Source: Trifolium pratense (Eukaryota > Streptophyta > Magnoliopsida > Fabales > Fabaceae). Taken from it: DNA of 64,000 bases. Where the stretch lies: NCBI RefSeq assembly GCF_020283565.1, contig NC_060065.1, positions 21,242,866 through 21,306,865 on the forward strand, in the 5' to 3' direction. Position 1 is the stretch's first letter; each line of letters opens with the position of its first letter. The position numbers and the translations under genes were made by a program. Shown here piece after piece: positions 11,748-24,600 of the stretch. Under the pieces are notes generated by a model. It was given only the letters and a program-made list of their open reading frames with translations, was not told the origin of the DNA and did no database searches.

Positions 11748-11933
11748 ATGGAGAGCGATTCAATAACCTTTCCCCTTTGCTCACATAGTTCCCAACCACT
11801 CCATATCTCATATCAAACCTATACAATCTTGTGCAAAATCACTCAATTGCTCGAACCATCATTCTTAGTATCGCAATTTCACTTGCAGTTTCGCTCAATA
11901 TCTCATGTTGTGTGCAACCTTTATCTTGATCGG
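11748..11933 (+). CDS. Possible first exon of an unrecognised gene fragment
   Basis: An ATG in a plausible leader (aaccctagacac...cggcggcaatcaaaATG) opens a 62-codon frame (MESDSITFPLCSHSSQPLH...) that ends at a good donor, CGG|GTAAGTG. T-rich intron-like sequence with a possible acceptor (ttgctgcag, about 12090) follows. A further open stretch near 12763-12825 (DKDDTRVPRDVEPKYF) could be another exon. I do not recognise the product; the gene, if real, is cut off by repeats after 12830. Confidence 0.25.
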
Positions 11934-12240
11934 GTAAGTGAATCACATAATCCGAAGTTGTTTCAATTTGGGGTTTTTAATTTGATGGAATTCTCTATAC
12001 TATATTACCTTGTTCCACCGTGATTTGTTATATTTTAGGGTTTTGTTTTTTTTTTATTATTTAAAAAATCGTATATTTTATTTGCTGCAGCTTGATGCTC
12101 TATTTGTGACTTCCTTTAAATTATATTTATCATTTGTATATGTTGGTCAATTAGATTTGTGTATCGGTATTATATTCATTGCAATCAGATTTGTTCCACT
12201 TTTCTTAATTTGTTGTATTCTATTTGTTCTAATCGATTGA

Positions 12241-13184
12241 TTTATATGGTTTGCTTCTTATGTAAGGAAATCAACATGTGAGAAAAGTTGCAACTCATTT
12301 GTATGAAACATGCTTGTTTGTAAGTCTTCTTGGCTAAGTATATTGTTAGAATTTAATTATGAATTATTGTTACATTGTTAAAGTCTTTTACAGTTATAAT
12401 ATACTTCATGTTGTCTTGATATCATATAGTTTCGTTTGTGCTAACCTCAATTTGTTTGGTATTGTTTTTTGCTCGATTTAAATTGATGTCCTTGTTCTAA
12501 GTGTAGAAATTATTATTGGAGAAGAAATGTTGTTTTTCATATATCATGACATGTTGAATTGTGATAAATAATCGTTTTGTGTAATATGGATTTTTTTTAT
12601 TGATATTAGTTCTTTGTATTTCTTTTTGTGTATGTGATCTTTCTTTGTTTCTTTTCATTACAATATTTTTTTTTTATAATTTTATCATTTTTCTTTAATA
12701 TTTTTTCTTAGAAAATGAATAACAATTATAATATATTTTTATATTTTTCCTTATCATCTGTTAGGTAAATAAGGATAAGGATGATACTAGGGTACCTAGA
12801 GATGTTGAACCTAAGTATTTTATAGGGGTGTTCAAAAAATCAAGTTATCCATAATCACATCACTAACCAAATCATATTTAATTTTAATAGTCCAACCCAT
12901 TTTAGAAAAAAACAAATTGTAAACTGGCACTATTTTTTGTAATTAGTTTGCAAATTGAAAAAAAACCAACTACTCTTCTCTTCTTATAAAAAAACCACCT
13001 TCAATCTTTTTCTTTTTTTCGGTTCTCATTTACTGTTACTCTCCCCATTTTAGTTTTTCTACATTGTACTTAGCTTTTCTACAACAGCCCACTTACCTTT
13101 AATAAAACTCAGATTCTCACTCGAAAGAGTATGCTTATGCTTTCATATCTAATTTTGCAACATTGTTACATCCTTAAAAGGAAC
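12241..13184. other. T-rich DNA, no clear gene
   Basis: T-rich, intron-like to about 12760, then AT-rich sequence. 13050-13190 is the inverted partner of 13260-13410 (ttctacattgtacttag / ctaagcacaatgtaagaa). Confidence 0.5.
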
Positions 13185-13486
13185 CATACTTTCTTTTATT
13201 AACTTTTTAGTGGCCTCATCAATGGACCCAAATTGAAAAGTTTTCAATTTCAGCCCATTAATAAAAGAAAGAGTGGTGTCTTTTAACGATGTCACAATGT
13301 TGCAGAATTAGATACCAAAGCATAATCTAGTGAGAATTATTGAGTTTTATTTAAGGTAAGTGGGTTTTGGTAGAAAAACTAAGCACAATGTAAGAAAAAC
13401 TAGACTGGAAAATAATTAACAAGTCTTTGTTACTTGTTTTACAGAAGGAATAATCAATATGTCAACATTTAAATAGCTCAGAGTAA

Positions 13487-13582
<96 letters not shown>

Positions 13583-14113
13583 TTGTGTGTGTGTGTGAGA
13601 AACATAGACAAATTAATAATCTTAATTATGAACTCATTGATTCAATGGTGTTAAATAGTCAACGACTAATTCATTGATTTCTATACTCATCGGGTGTTGC
13701 AATGTATGACATCTCCTCCATTTGGTTTTCATGAACCCTATTTCACCAATTAATAAACTTCATAATCAATATACACAATAATGGAGACCAAATAATGTGT
13801 ACCGATTATCGAGTTTATTAATTGGTGAAATAGGGGTTCATGAAAATCAAATGGCAAAGATGTCATACATTGCAACACGCGATGAGTATAGAAGTCAAGG
13901 AATTTGTCGTCGACAATTTAACCCCATTGAATTAGTGAGTTCATAATTAAGAATTAGTGACCCCATATATAATTTTTTTTTTACTCCGAACTATTTAAAT
14001 GTTGAAATATTGATTATTCTATCGGTAAAAGAAGTAGCACATAATTGGGTTTCAAGTTTTCAATTTGATCTCATTGATGAGGTCACTAAAAAGTTAATAA
14101 AAGAAAGAGCAGT
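13185..14113. mobile_element. Large foldback element around a (TA)n tract
   Basis: Left-arm segments ttattaactttttagtgg (13196), gaataatcaatatgtcaaca (13449) and tatttcaccaattaataaac (13739) recur in inverted order at about 14090, 14010 and 13815. The fold centre is near 13777. The left arm contains a long (TA)n (13489-13580) and an additional nested inverted segment (13260-13410) absent from the right arm. No coding sequence. Confidence 0.65.
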
Positions 14114-14588
14114 ATAACTGAAGTTTGTCCAGTCTCTAAAATAATTTTACAATCAAACACAGTACAACTGAAGTTGTCTTGTCTAGTCCCTTATTTTTTA
14201 GCAGATCAAACTCATCCTTAATTTTTTTTAAAGGAATTAGAGGGTTGAAGTTCAATACCATCATTCATCAAGTATAATTAAAGGTGGGTTCCCTAGGTTA
14301 GCCTTCCTCTTTTTGGTAAGTTTTGGCCAATTTAGAACTATAGGATTATAAACAAAACAAATTGGTTTTTTAAAAAAATAAAATAAAATTGGGAGTATTA
14401 GGTTCCTACAATACTCCTAATGTTCATTGGATGCTATTTTATTAACTAACAATGAAATATACATGATAATCCTATCTTTCTCCTGATTATCATGTAATTG
14501 TCGATACACTTATTCAAATTGGGTTTAATTTGTCATGTGCAATTGTACATGTTAAAACAACCAAAAGTAATGGTTGTAAAAAAAAAAA

Positions 14589-15955
14589 GGCTTAAATGCA
14601 GTTTTGGCCCCCCAAGTTTACTAATTGCTCGATTTTGGCCCCCCTGGTTTGAATTGCTCGATTTTGGTCCTCCATGTTTAGCCCCTTTTGCAATTTGTGG
14701 CCCCTCTTGACTATTTTGACCAAAACTATGCTGACATGGATATGCTTTACATGTGTCTTAATTTAACTGGTCAAAACAAATGTGTATAATTTATTTTTAA
14801 AAAAAATAAAAAAATGAAAGCCAAATAGGCAAGGTCACGTGAGAGTTTTTTTCATTGTTGTCATTCCCAATTACTTCATCAGAAATAAATCTGAGATATT
14901 CAACATCTTCTTCTCATCTCATTTCATCCCAGGTTCTCATATTCTTCTTCTTCCAAATTAATTTGGTACTCTATCAACTTGAACAATCTGGATTCGCCGC
15001 ACTTGCTATTTTATCTTGAACAATCTGGATTCGCCGCACTTGAACAAACTGAACTTGAACAATCTTGTTTCCCTAAGTTCACCGAATCTGGATTCGCCGC
15101 ACTTGCTATTTTATCTTGTAAGCTGCATAATGATGGTGATGGATGTCCAGCTAGTAACTCATCTTGCAACACTTCATTGTGTTCTAGCCATAATGATAAC
15201 TCGGTTCTTATTTCTCTCAAATGTCTAAATATTGGCTTTATTTCTGATTTTATAGCTTTGGATGACATCTTGTTTTCTGACACAAGGTTATGAATGGGAA
15301 AAAAAATGCTTGTATCATAGTATTCAATGTCTGCTCAACTTTTTTATCCTTTCTGTCTTGCCATTAAAAAAAAAAGTACTATGGATATAATACAAGGAGG
15401 CTAGGCCATATGTACAAAGAGGAAAGCAGTAAAGGCCACAACAGACCCCTCTTCAATTCCTCCACAACCTGCAAACACCAGCAAAACACCAGAAAAGCAA
15501 AAAACCAAGGAAAAACGCAGCAGCAAGCCGAGCCGCGCCAGAGACAATTGTTTGTTATTGTTCAAGTTGATAGAGTACCAAATTAATTTGGAAGAAGAAG
15601 AATATGAGAACTTGGGATGAAATGAGATGAGAAGAAGATGTTGAATATCTCAGATTTATTTCTGATGAAGTAATTGGGAATGACAACAATGAAAAAAACT
15701 CTCACGTGACCTTGCCTATTTGGCTTTCATTTTTTTATTTTTTTTAAAAATAAATTATACACATTTGTTTTGACCAGTTAAATTAAGACACATGTAAAGC
15801 ATATCCATGTCAGCATAGTTTTGGTCAAAATAGCCAAGAGGGGCCACAAATTGCAAAAGGGGGTAAACATGGGGGACCAAAATCGAGCAATTCAAACCAG
15901 GGGGGCCAAAATCGAGCAATTAGGAAACTTGGGGGGCCAAAACTGCATTTAAGCC
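14589..15955. mobile_element. MULE-type element with 399-bp TIRs, possible Pack-MULE
   Basis: Inverted arms 14589-14987 and 15557-15955 are the same length (399 bp) and begin GGCTTAAATGCAGTTTTGGC. They are flanked by A9 on both sides, consistent with the 9-bp target duplication seen in the related copy at 35459. The 569-bp interior carries a tandem repeat of ggattcgccgcacttg and a gene-like fragment (next entry) but no transposase. Confidence 0.82.
15011..15293 (-). pseudogene. Gene-like fragment carried inside the MULE
   Basis: Minus-strand frame beginning before residues SENKMSSKAIKSEIKPIFRH and continuing LREIRTELSLWLEHNEVLQDEL has charged, coiled-coil composition unlike the flanking repeat DNA. 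It then runs into the tandem repeat. This looks like an exon of a host coiled-coil protein captured by the element. I cannot name the donor. No upstream exon or promoter is visible. Confidence 0.45.
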
Positions 15956-16984
15956 AAAAAAAAAAGTAATAATTAAGTTTTAATGAAAAACAACAATTAT
16001 TTATTAAAAAATTATACATTTAATATAAAATGCACAAAGTTCCAATAAAAATTTACTACTCCTTAACATGCACAAATTTGCACATTCTAGAAAAGCTCAT
16101 TCAAATTATGTATGAATGCTGTATGATGAGTTTTTCCTTGCCCAATACTCATCTTTATGTTAAACTCATGCTTATAAGTTGTATTCTATGTTTGTGATGG
16201 ATTGGGATTCTAGGTGATGTTAATTTTGTTTGGACTAAAAAATGCAGCAAATACTAGTTTTTCCACTACACCAATCGATTGGCAGGTCCCTCTTGATCAG
16301 TGAATCGATTGGTAGTATATACTGTATGGTGGGGGGAAATTGATTTTTCAACTGTAACCAATCTATTCGCGAATCAATTCGTGAATTTGTTCGCAAATAG
16401 ATTCACACTGCATATAATTGAGAAAACACACATTTTAAGTTTCAATTGATTACCAACAGATTTTAGGACATGATTGCAACTTCTAATTATGATTTTTAAC
16501 ATTTTAATACACCTAAGATTTGTCAAGTTAAGTGCTTAAGAATTAGAAATTAGACGACATAATTATAATAAGGAAAATGATGTGTGGACTAAACGAAATT
16601 AGACGATTGGCGTGGCTATTACTTTGACCATTATGTATAGGCAAATTTTTAACTACCCATTTCAAAGTGAATTGTGTGCTTAGTGTTTGCTCAAAATAAA
16701 AGATAAGGAAAGAGAGAATCAACACACATCAATTATACTGGTTCATCCTGAATAGTAAGGGTTACGTGAAGTTCTCACGCTCCGTGAGTATCCACTATGA
16801 TCTAGAGATACTAGTAATCTCAAATTACAAACCTCCTTGATCTAAACCAATATCAATAAACCTTAAGCCCTGCAAGCTTAATATCTACCTCAGTCCTACA
16901 GACTAAATGTGTCACTCAATCTGGCTGATCATTTTCTTCAGTTTACTTTTTCTTCTGGTGGCCTCGGAGCGCATCGCTCCTTCT
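15956..16984. other. AT-rich intergenic DNA, no gene
   Basis: No supportable coding sequence. Short repeats of aatcgattgg and gcgaatcaattcg lie at 16265-16400. Confidence 0.5.
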
Positions 16985-17110
16985 TACAGCTTATTTGGCT
17001 CTTATGTATCTAGGTTATTTGGAATGAAAGAAATCAAATACTATTCCAAAACTCAAAACAGTCCTTACCTTATTTGTTAGACAAGGTCAAACTGTATTCA
17101 TACTGAAGAC
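16985..17110 (+). pseudogene. LINE ORF2 C-terminal fragment
   Basis: Reading frame with stops gives VIWNERNQILFQNS then LLDKVKLYSYW-like residues, the tail that follows the zinc-binding domain of plant L1 reverse transcriptases. Truncated on both sides. Confidence 0.55.
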
Positions 17111-17264
17111 AACAAATTCCATTATAGCTTCCATATAAAATTGGTTAAATATTTAAGTTATTTAAAAAAAATTTGGGTTAAATATCTTTTTAAGTCTAGT
17201 CCATTATAGCTTCCATATAAAATGGGGACCTTTTAAGTCTAGTCCGTATTTAATTTTTATTAAG

Positions 17265-17933
17265 CTGTAAAAATGGGTCGGACTAACGGGCCGGCCCATT
17301 AGCCCACGGCTTGGGCGGATCGGGCTTAAAAAACCTAGACCAAATGAAATCGGGCCTTTTAGGCCCAAGCTCGTGTAGCCAAATGAAAATTGGGTTGGGC
17401 CGGGCTAGCTCATAGGGCTTCGGGCCGACCCTTAATCGAAAAAATTATGCCATTTTTGTAAAAATAATATCAATTAAAATATAAAAAATTATCATCTAAT
17501 TGAAAAGTTATTATAAAAAATATAATTTTTTTTGTTACGATTATAAAAAATATAGTTAAATGTGTAAGCATAATAAAAACAGTTTACCTAAAACTCTTTA
17601 AAAACTTAAGTTTATAATTTTATTAATTTGATTTATTTTTTTTTATAAGAATCAAACTTGAGTTTAATTGATATTTAGTGCTGATGTAAAAACTATTTAC
17701 ACTTGCATACAATTATATCTAAATAGGATTGATAATTATGAGAAACTAATAATCAAAGTCATGTAAAAAAAGATCGAATAAATGGGAAAAAATAAAATGA
17801 AATGGGTCGGGCCATTAGCCCATATAGGCTGGGCCGTGCTCAGAAATGTGTAGCACAACAATAATTGGGCTGGGCTAGCCCATATATATTGCCGAGCCCA
17901 CCGTGTGCCGGGCTGGCCCATTTGATAGCTCTA
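17265..17933. mobile_element. GC-skewed MITE-like element (ggcccggc-rich ends)
   Basis: Ends agctgtaaaaatgggtcgg and, inverted, agctatcaaatgggccag. Both sub-terminal regions are rich in gggcc/ggccc words against an AT-rich middle. Resembles the hAT-type MITE at 58116-58244. Boundaries approximate. Confidence 0.5.
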
Positions 17934-19220
17934 ACTTTTATTATATTTTTAGTCCCTAATTTTTTTTTAACATAGTTTTAGTCCTTACTAAAACTAAATT
18001 TGTTAAAATATCATTAAACTCTTAAATTTACTAAAATTTAGAATTTTGTAACATGATATCATTGATATGAATTAAAAATGAATTTTTTAAACGGCAAAAT
18101 TTCATGATAAAAGTAACGAAAATCATGACCTATAAATCAAATTTTGAGCTAGTTTTTTCTGGATGATCTTTTTATGATGTTCTAAAAATACATTAAAAAA
18201 ATCATTCAAAAATACACGCTGACTTAATAGTAGAGACTAAAACTAATCGCAGCGCGGGATACAGATAAATACTTGATTGAATGTATAGATAAAGAATTTA
18301 CATATATATTAATCTATAAAAAATTAACCTCATGTAAAAACAGAAAAATTGCAAAGATAACTAAGCACTACCTTAATTATTGTTGGGAAGAGGTTTATGA
18401 AAATGGAAGGAAAAATAAAAAAATAAAAAAAAATCCCCGTTAATTATGTACTAGTATTATTACCCAGAAGATGGCATTCTTATGCCTATGTGGCTATGTC
18501 TTTCTTTATAATTATAACTAATGAAATTTTATTTTCCTTTAAGGAAAAAAACACAACCTTGCTATGCCAATTTGAGTTTTGAAAGTTGTAGTAATTGCGG
18601 AATTTATGTGTGGTCGTTGGTTCATGTAAGTGCAAGGGGTGACTTTTGGAATATTGTGCTCAATAAATATGTGGGGTGAATTTGTAATTATCATAAGTTA
18701 TATTGTCATAATTGAAACTATAATTTTTTTAATGACATAAACTGTATAAGCCACTATATTTATGACAATTTAGATGAGCTGAGCAACCCAATCTTCTGAA
18801 ATGGGTAGACAAGTTGTCACCTTTTGTATACCACTACCACCCCTTTATTCCTCAAAATCCAAAATTTATAGCCAACCATATTAGAACAACCGAGCTTTCG
18901 ATACTTTTGCCACTAAATACCATTGTACTACTCTGTCCCATAATATAAGCAAAAAAAAAAAAAATTCACACTTATTAAGAAAAGTAAAATATGATAATTT
19001 TAAGGTTGACTTTTTGTGTGTTTGTTGAAATAAGTTTCATGGGAAGATGTAAAATAGTCTCAAATAAGCAGTAACCTAGGACTCTAGGAGACTAATGATT
19101 TATGAGAAATTAGGGACCTTAGATAATTTAGAGAGTCGATCATGATTTTATGTATTGATTATACAATTTTTTACATATAATTTCCTTTGCATTTTCATAT
19201 CCATGTTTTTATATTAATTA
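17934..19220. other. AT-rich intergenic DNA, no gene
   Basis: No supportable genes. A Stowaway-like end (ctctgtcccataatataagc) occurs near 18932. Confidence 0.5.
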
Positions 19221-20140
19221 GGCTTTAATGCATTTTTGATCCCCCTATTTTGAAAAACCTGAATTTTTGATCTCCCTATTTTAAAAGCCAACTTTTTGAT
19301 CCCCTATTTTGAAAATTCTAAACTTTTGATCTCCTATTTTAAAAGCCAACTTTTTTATCCCCAATTTTGAAAAACCTGAAGTTTTGATCCCCTATTTTAG
19401 ATTTCTCTGAATTTTAGTCACCGAACTCAATTTGGTCAAATTTTTGTTGTGTCCATGATGACAAAACGTTTTCATGTCTTTAATTTTTTTACATCAAATA
19501 TTTTAAAACTATTAAAAAATAAAATAATTAATTAATGATAATTTAAAAAAACAGTAAAATTAATCTCTATACATGTATATATATAATAAAAAATCAGTAA
19601 ATTACCCAAAAAAAAGTTAACGATTGAGAACAAAGTCAATGAACGATTGAGAGGAGCGAACAAAGACGAAGGATGTTAACACGAGCGTGGTTATTTGTGT
19701 TTCTGATTTCTTATGGTGTCATGATTTGGGAACCAGCGTTTGCTTTTTTGACTTCTGTGAGTAATTTTCTGATTTTTAGTTATATAATAATGTAAAGAGT
19801 TTTATTTTAGTTATTATTATATAATGTAAAGAGGTTTATTTTATTGTTTTTTAATTATCATTAATTATTTTATTATTTTAATATTTTTAAAATATTTGAT
19901 TTAAAAAAATTAATGACATGAAAATGTTTTGTCAACATGGAAACTGTCACATCATTAATGAGCTTGGCACATCAACAAAAATTTGACCAAATTGAGTTCG
20001 GTGACTAAAATTCAGAAAAATCTAAAATATGGGATCAAAACTTCAGGTTTTCAAAATAGCAGATCAAAAAGTTGGCTTTTAAAATAAGGGGATCAAAAGT
20101 TAGATTTTTTAAAATAGCGGATCAAAAAATTTGCTTTTAT
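19221..20140. mobile_element. TIR element with internally repeated 'gatcccctattttgaaaa' arms
   Basis: Left arm from GGCTTTAATGCATTTTTGATC; each arm is a run of roughly 40-bp units (aacttttgatcccctatttt...). The right arm (19975-20140) is the inverse but its terminal bases are lost. A symmetrical middle (gaaaacgttttgtca / tgacaaaacattttca) surrounds a short unique segment at 19620-19760. Start GGCTT and layout resemble the MULE family at 14589 and 35459. Confidence 0.65.
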
Positions 20141-20252
20141 AACTCATCAGTTGAAGGCAGTTGAAGGGACGGCATTTGTGTACTAGTAATTCCTATTTCC
20201 TTTCTTCAGTCACCACCACCAAACTGACTTATCGGCATCACAACTTTTTGCA

Positions 20253-20477
20253 TTGGGAGCAGATTGTCAAAGTTATGCTAAAAGCAATGGTCGTAAGGTT
20301 TGTTTAACGTCCACAAATTCCTCTGAGGATCCTCACCGGTTCAGATCATATTGTCTAGAAAGTCAATCTAAACTTCTGAGCTTAGGAAGGTTAGGACCGG
20401 CTACTCCCGGACTACCTTTCACCATACAAGCCTTTGATGATTCGTATTGGTGCGCTGATCTTGTTGACAAACACTAA
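20253..20477 (+). pseudogene. Unrecognised gene fragment upstream of the WD40 piece
   Basis: A 74-codon frame (GADCQSYAKSNGRKVCLTST ... SYWCADLVDKH stop) with protein-like composition; openness extends 5' to about 20190 (SASQLFAL). I do not recognise the family. Whether it belongs to the WD40 pseudogene just downstream cannot be told. Treated as a fragment because no start context or other exon is evident. Confidence 0.35.
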
Positions 20478-20684
20478 ATCAACTTCAGCATCTTGTGTAT
20501 ACATCTTGGTTGCTTTCAGTCAATAATACAATCATTTGAGACCTTTTTTGTTAGAAAAAAGGTCATAAACAAGATGTAGCAAACAATTCATCAATTTAGA
20601 AATACTTCTCCTCTCTCTACTCCCATTATTAATTTACAAAATTGTTTAAATGCACAATGAATCTTTTATTTAGGCTTAATAATG

Positions 20685-21294
20685 ATACAAGTTGAAATCG
20701 TTTGGCAACAGGTTATAAACCAAGTCTGTTTTTCACCTGATGGACAATGGGTGGCAAGTGCATCTTTTGATAATTCTGTCAAGTTATGGAATGGGACTAC
20801 AGGGAAATTTGTTGCTACCTTCCGCCATGTTCGGGGTGTCTACCAGATCAGGTACGCGAAAGATATTCCATTAGAACTGTGATTCGGTTTATTGTGTTTC
20901 GCTACAGTTGGTCTGCAGACAGTAGACTATTGTTGAGTGGCAGCAAAGATTCTACATTGAAGGTATGCATAGTTTCCCTTTTCTTTCAATGAATCAAATA
21001 AATACCAATGGATATTATTTAGCTTGGTTTGTACCTTAAATTACATCAACTCTCATTAGCAAACAAGTTCTTAAGTATGTCTATATAAATACAAAAAACT
21101 AGTGTTGTTTTTTAAATCATATGAAGTGATTTTTTCACAATAATTTAAAACCTTTTTTACTTTATGGTGATTATTATTTGATTAACCTAGGTCTATTTTC
21201 TTGTGGAAAAGGTTTATTGTGTTGATTGGAGTCCAGATGGAGAGAAGGTGGCTTCTGGTGGTAGAGATAAAGTAATGAAGTTGTGGATGGGCTA
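20685..21294 (+). pseudogene. C-terminal fragment of a Notchless-type WD40 protein gene
   Basis: Three coding pieces match the last WD40 repeats of Notchless (NLE1/Rsa4-type, a 60S ribosome-biogenesis factor). The first is 20712-20852 (NQVCFSPDGQWVASASFDNS ... VYQI), with donor AG|GTACGC. The second is 20908-20960 (SWSADSRLLLSGSKDSTLK), after a 54-nt intron. The third is 21211-21294 (VYCVDWSPDGEKVASGGRDK ... LWMG stop), matching the expected C-terminus. The stretch between repeats (the VWDIRT...GH segment) is replaced by unrelated residues, and the N-terminal two thirds of the gene is absent. A decayed, partial duplicate. Confidence 0.75.
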
Positions 21295-21677
21295 GCCTAA
21301 TTTTTGAATGATTGTTCTTGGGAGTCTACAATCCGCGTCACTGACCTCACTTTTACTCGATTACGAGCCTTTGAAGGTTTTGTAGGTTTCGCACATACTA
21401 TACATATAAAGACAAATGGTCGATCAATGAATTAATGATGTGTGTATTCAAGAAAGAAAATGGCTACAACTATAAATCCTGAGGTAATCAAAATTGAAAA
21501 CACAAAATTCCTCAGGATTGATATAAGGAGATAAAGTGTCTAAAATAAGAAGACACAGTGTTTATTTTAAAGTTTAATTACTAATAACCGCGCCGCGTCA
21601 ATAAGATTACCACGTAACTCGTTGAACTTCACAATTGACTGAAAATCATGATTTTATTAATTCATAAGAAGCAACCA

Positions 21678-24600
21678 TTATACATGTATCTCTAATGACC
21701 ATATATACATGTCCTTAACTGGAACTGGGATGTAGAAAGTTGTCAATCCAGACTCTGACTCATAGTTGAACTCAGTTTCATTGTCGTCCACCACACACTT
21801 CGATGGCCTCTGGGAGGAGTAAACTCCAAATCTTCCACTTCCCCTCACTCTGAGGCTAACAAATGCTGTTATTGCTTTTTCAGAATTGTTAGAACTGAAA
21901 CCTCCATCATGCACTTCACTTGCTTTGTGGATTTCAAAGTGTTCCACAGCTCCTCCAGTGTTAAACATATCCAATAGCCCTATCGGCGCAAATGAAATAC
22001 CTTGCGCGATTTCCTGTTGAACAGCATAAATTCATTCAGCTTATCATAGGCTTCAAATCAAAACTCAATGAAAATGTCAATTTGGTCAATAGTCTAATGC
22101 TTAAGACAAAGGATTTTGTAAGGAAAAGCATGTGATCTGAGTGGAGAAAAAATTACCTTGATTGGATAGAAATGGAGAAGCTCATACTCTAGAACTTTTA
22201 GAGTCACCGGCAATGAAGCACCTGTTGGTAGCCGAATTAATTCACCTAAAATGTGGATACTTGTTAGCTTTAACAAAATTGAATTGAGCCACTAAATAAA
22301 ACCATAATGAATTTTAACAAAGTATGCAGTTACTCCACTCCTTGAAATTGAGAAATTTTGTGTCTAATAAAATTACCCGATTTGTAAGCATAAACAACTG
22401 CATCACCGTTCCAATCAGCACCAGCTACTTGAGCAATGAGGTCAACATCAGAAGTACAAACAGAGCCACTAAGTGTCCCAGGGGTTTCACAATGAATACG
22501 GTTTTTCTTCTCTATCTTGCACCACCCAGCACCTTGACAGTTAAATACACCAACCACTCCACTACATTTGTTCAAATTCCATATTTTGAGCAAGCTGAAA
22601 ATGCATATTAATACATAAGATTCAACCATTTCAAAAAAAAAAAAAACATAACATTCAAGCACACCAACAAATAACTACTTTTCGAAAAATAGAGGAAGGG
22701 GGAGGTCATTATAAATTGTGACCCTAATGACTATTTTAGAACCGCTTCCGAAAGAATTTGAACTCTTACCACTGAAATGCTACCTCATGGACAAATTAGT
22801 AACTACTCAGAACTTCTGAGTCAGAAGCATGGCTTGATAGAAAAATGCATAGAAGATTTAACGAACCTATTTCCATCTCTTGCTGGATCAACAAAGAGAG
22901 AGTCAAGAGTAGGTCGGGCAGGTAACTGAGAGCGGAGAACTGAGCCATCGGGAAGAACTAGTTTCTTTAGAAGATCAAAATTGTGCCTTCCTGGCTTATC
23001 ACTGTAAAAGCAACAAAAATCACATCATAGTATTAATACATTTTCATGTATATCCAAACGTTGAACAAGAACTGCAATGAATGTCAATATACCTGACATA
23101 AATTGGACCTCCACTGATTGCACGAGCTGCAGCATGATACTCGGCTGCTGGATGTAAACTCTGAAATTATAGCAGATATTCAATCTTTGTAAAATAGGAA
23201 AGTGTAGATTCATTGATAGTTATTATTATTTGTACTTACATGAAACATGTCCCAGTCAGGTTGCATAAATTCCCCAAGGAAAATTGAGTTATACGCAACA
23301 GACGAAACATGAATGGTGTGGGAAGCAGGATCGTGTGGGTAAAAGTCATCGGAGGCTCTCACAACAGCAGTCTGCTTGGCACTATAGAGGCCATCGGTAT
23401 TGTGACACATGCAGGCAATGCATCCATTGTCGCGAAAATTTCGAGCAATAGAAGCCTCAAGCGCTTGATGATAGCTACGTGTGATTGAGACTCTGCCACC
23501 ATGTCCTGAACCAAGGGTCTCAATAATGTTTTGCACATCAACCTTCACTCCATCTACTCCACACGAAGTTAAATAAGCATGAAGCTCGTTGTAGAAATCG
23601 AAGACCTTCTTCGGATGAACCAGACCTAAGCCATGGACAGCCAAGCTGTCCATGACGACGTCTGGTTGGTTGCCTAGGACGCCTGGAGAATGTATTGGGT
23701 ATGCCAAGGAAGTGTCGTAATGTTCCATTCCAATTGCAGCCGGCTTCACTCCACCCCAATAACCAGCTAGAGCATGCCAAACATAAACATGTCTGTCCAT
23801 TGGAATCAAGAATTCAGAAACATAAAATAAGGATATGAAATTCGAAATTTATAGGATCTCAAGAGGCTAGACTATACTTCACATTGTGGCGTTGCTTTGT
23901 TTGATCCACAACATGCTTCAGGCCATTACTCTCACCATTCTTTTGAAATTTGGTGTTTTCTTTAATACCAGTCAACCTAGTTGCAAACCTACAAGTTATC
24001 ACATTATCCGAAGGATCAATTGCACATTTCTAAATATAAACATCAAGTATACAAAACTGAATTAGGACTGTGTTTATGAAAAGCATATGGTAAATATAGA
24101 AATAGATAAAATCTTACTGTGCTCCTTCTTGTACAGCACAATCGGCATCTTTTGGTTTACTCTCGATCTGTTGCCAACCATCATCAATGATGAGGAACCG
24201 TGGAGATGTGCCTCCCTCTGATAGGCTGAAGTACAAAAATTTAGTATCTAGAAACATCATCTTGATCTCTTGTCACTGATCATATAAAAAATCTAAACAC
24301 ACCTATTCTCTAACTAATTACCTTTTCAAGCCTTCCTCGATACCCTCAGCTGTCACATCGGTATAGAAAGCATCCCATGTGCACCAGCCAAACCAATCAA
24401 GAAAAGACGGCAACTGCATATGGTCGATAAAAAGGTTACAATATCCATTACATACATAATGATAAATGGATCAACTGGTGATATTGCCAGGTGGAGATTC
24501 TTACTCTTTTCTTCTCACGGTGAAGGAAAGTTTGCATTTGTTTTTCAACAGCCCTTAATGACAAGCAGAAAAAATAGTAAGTAACACTACATTTCTCAAT

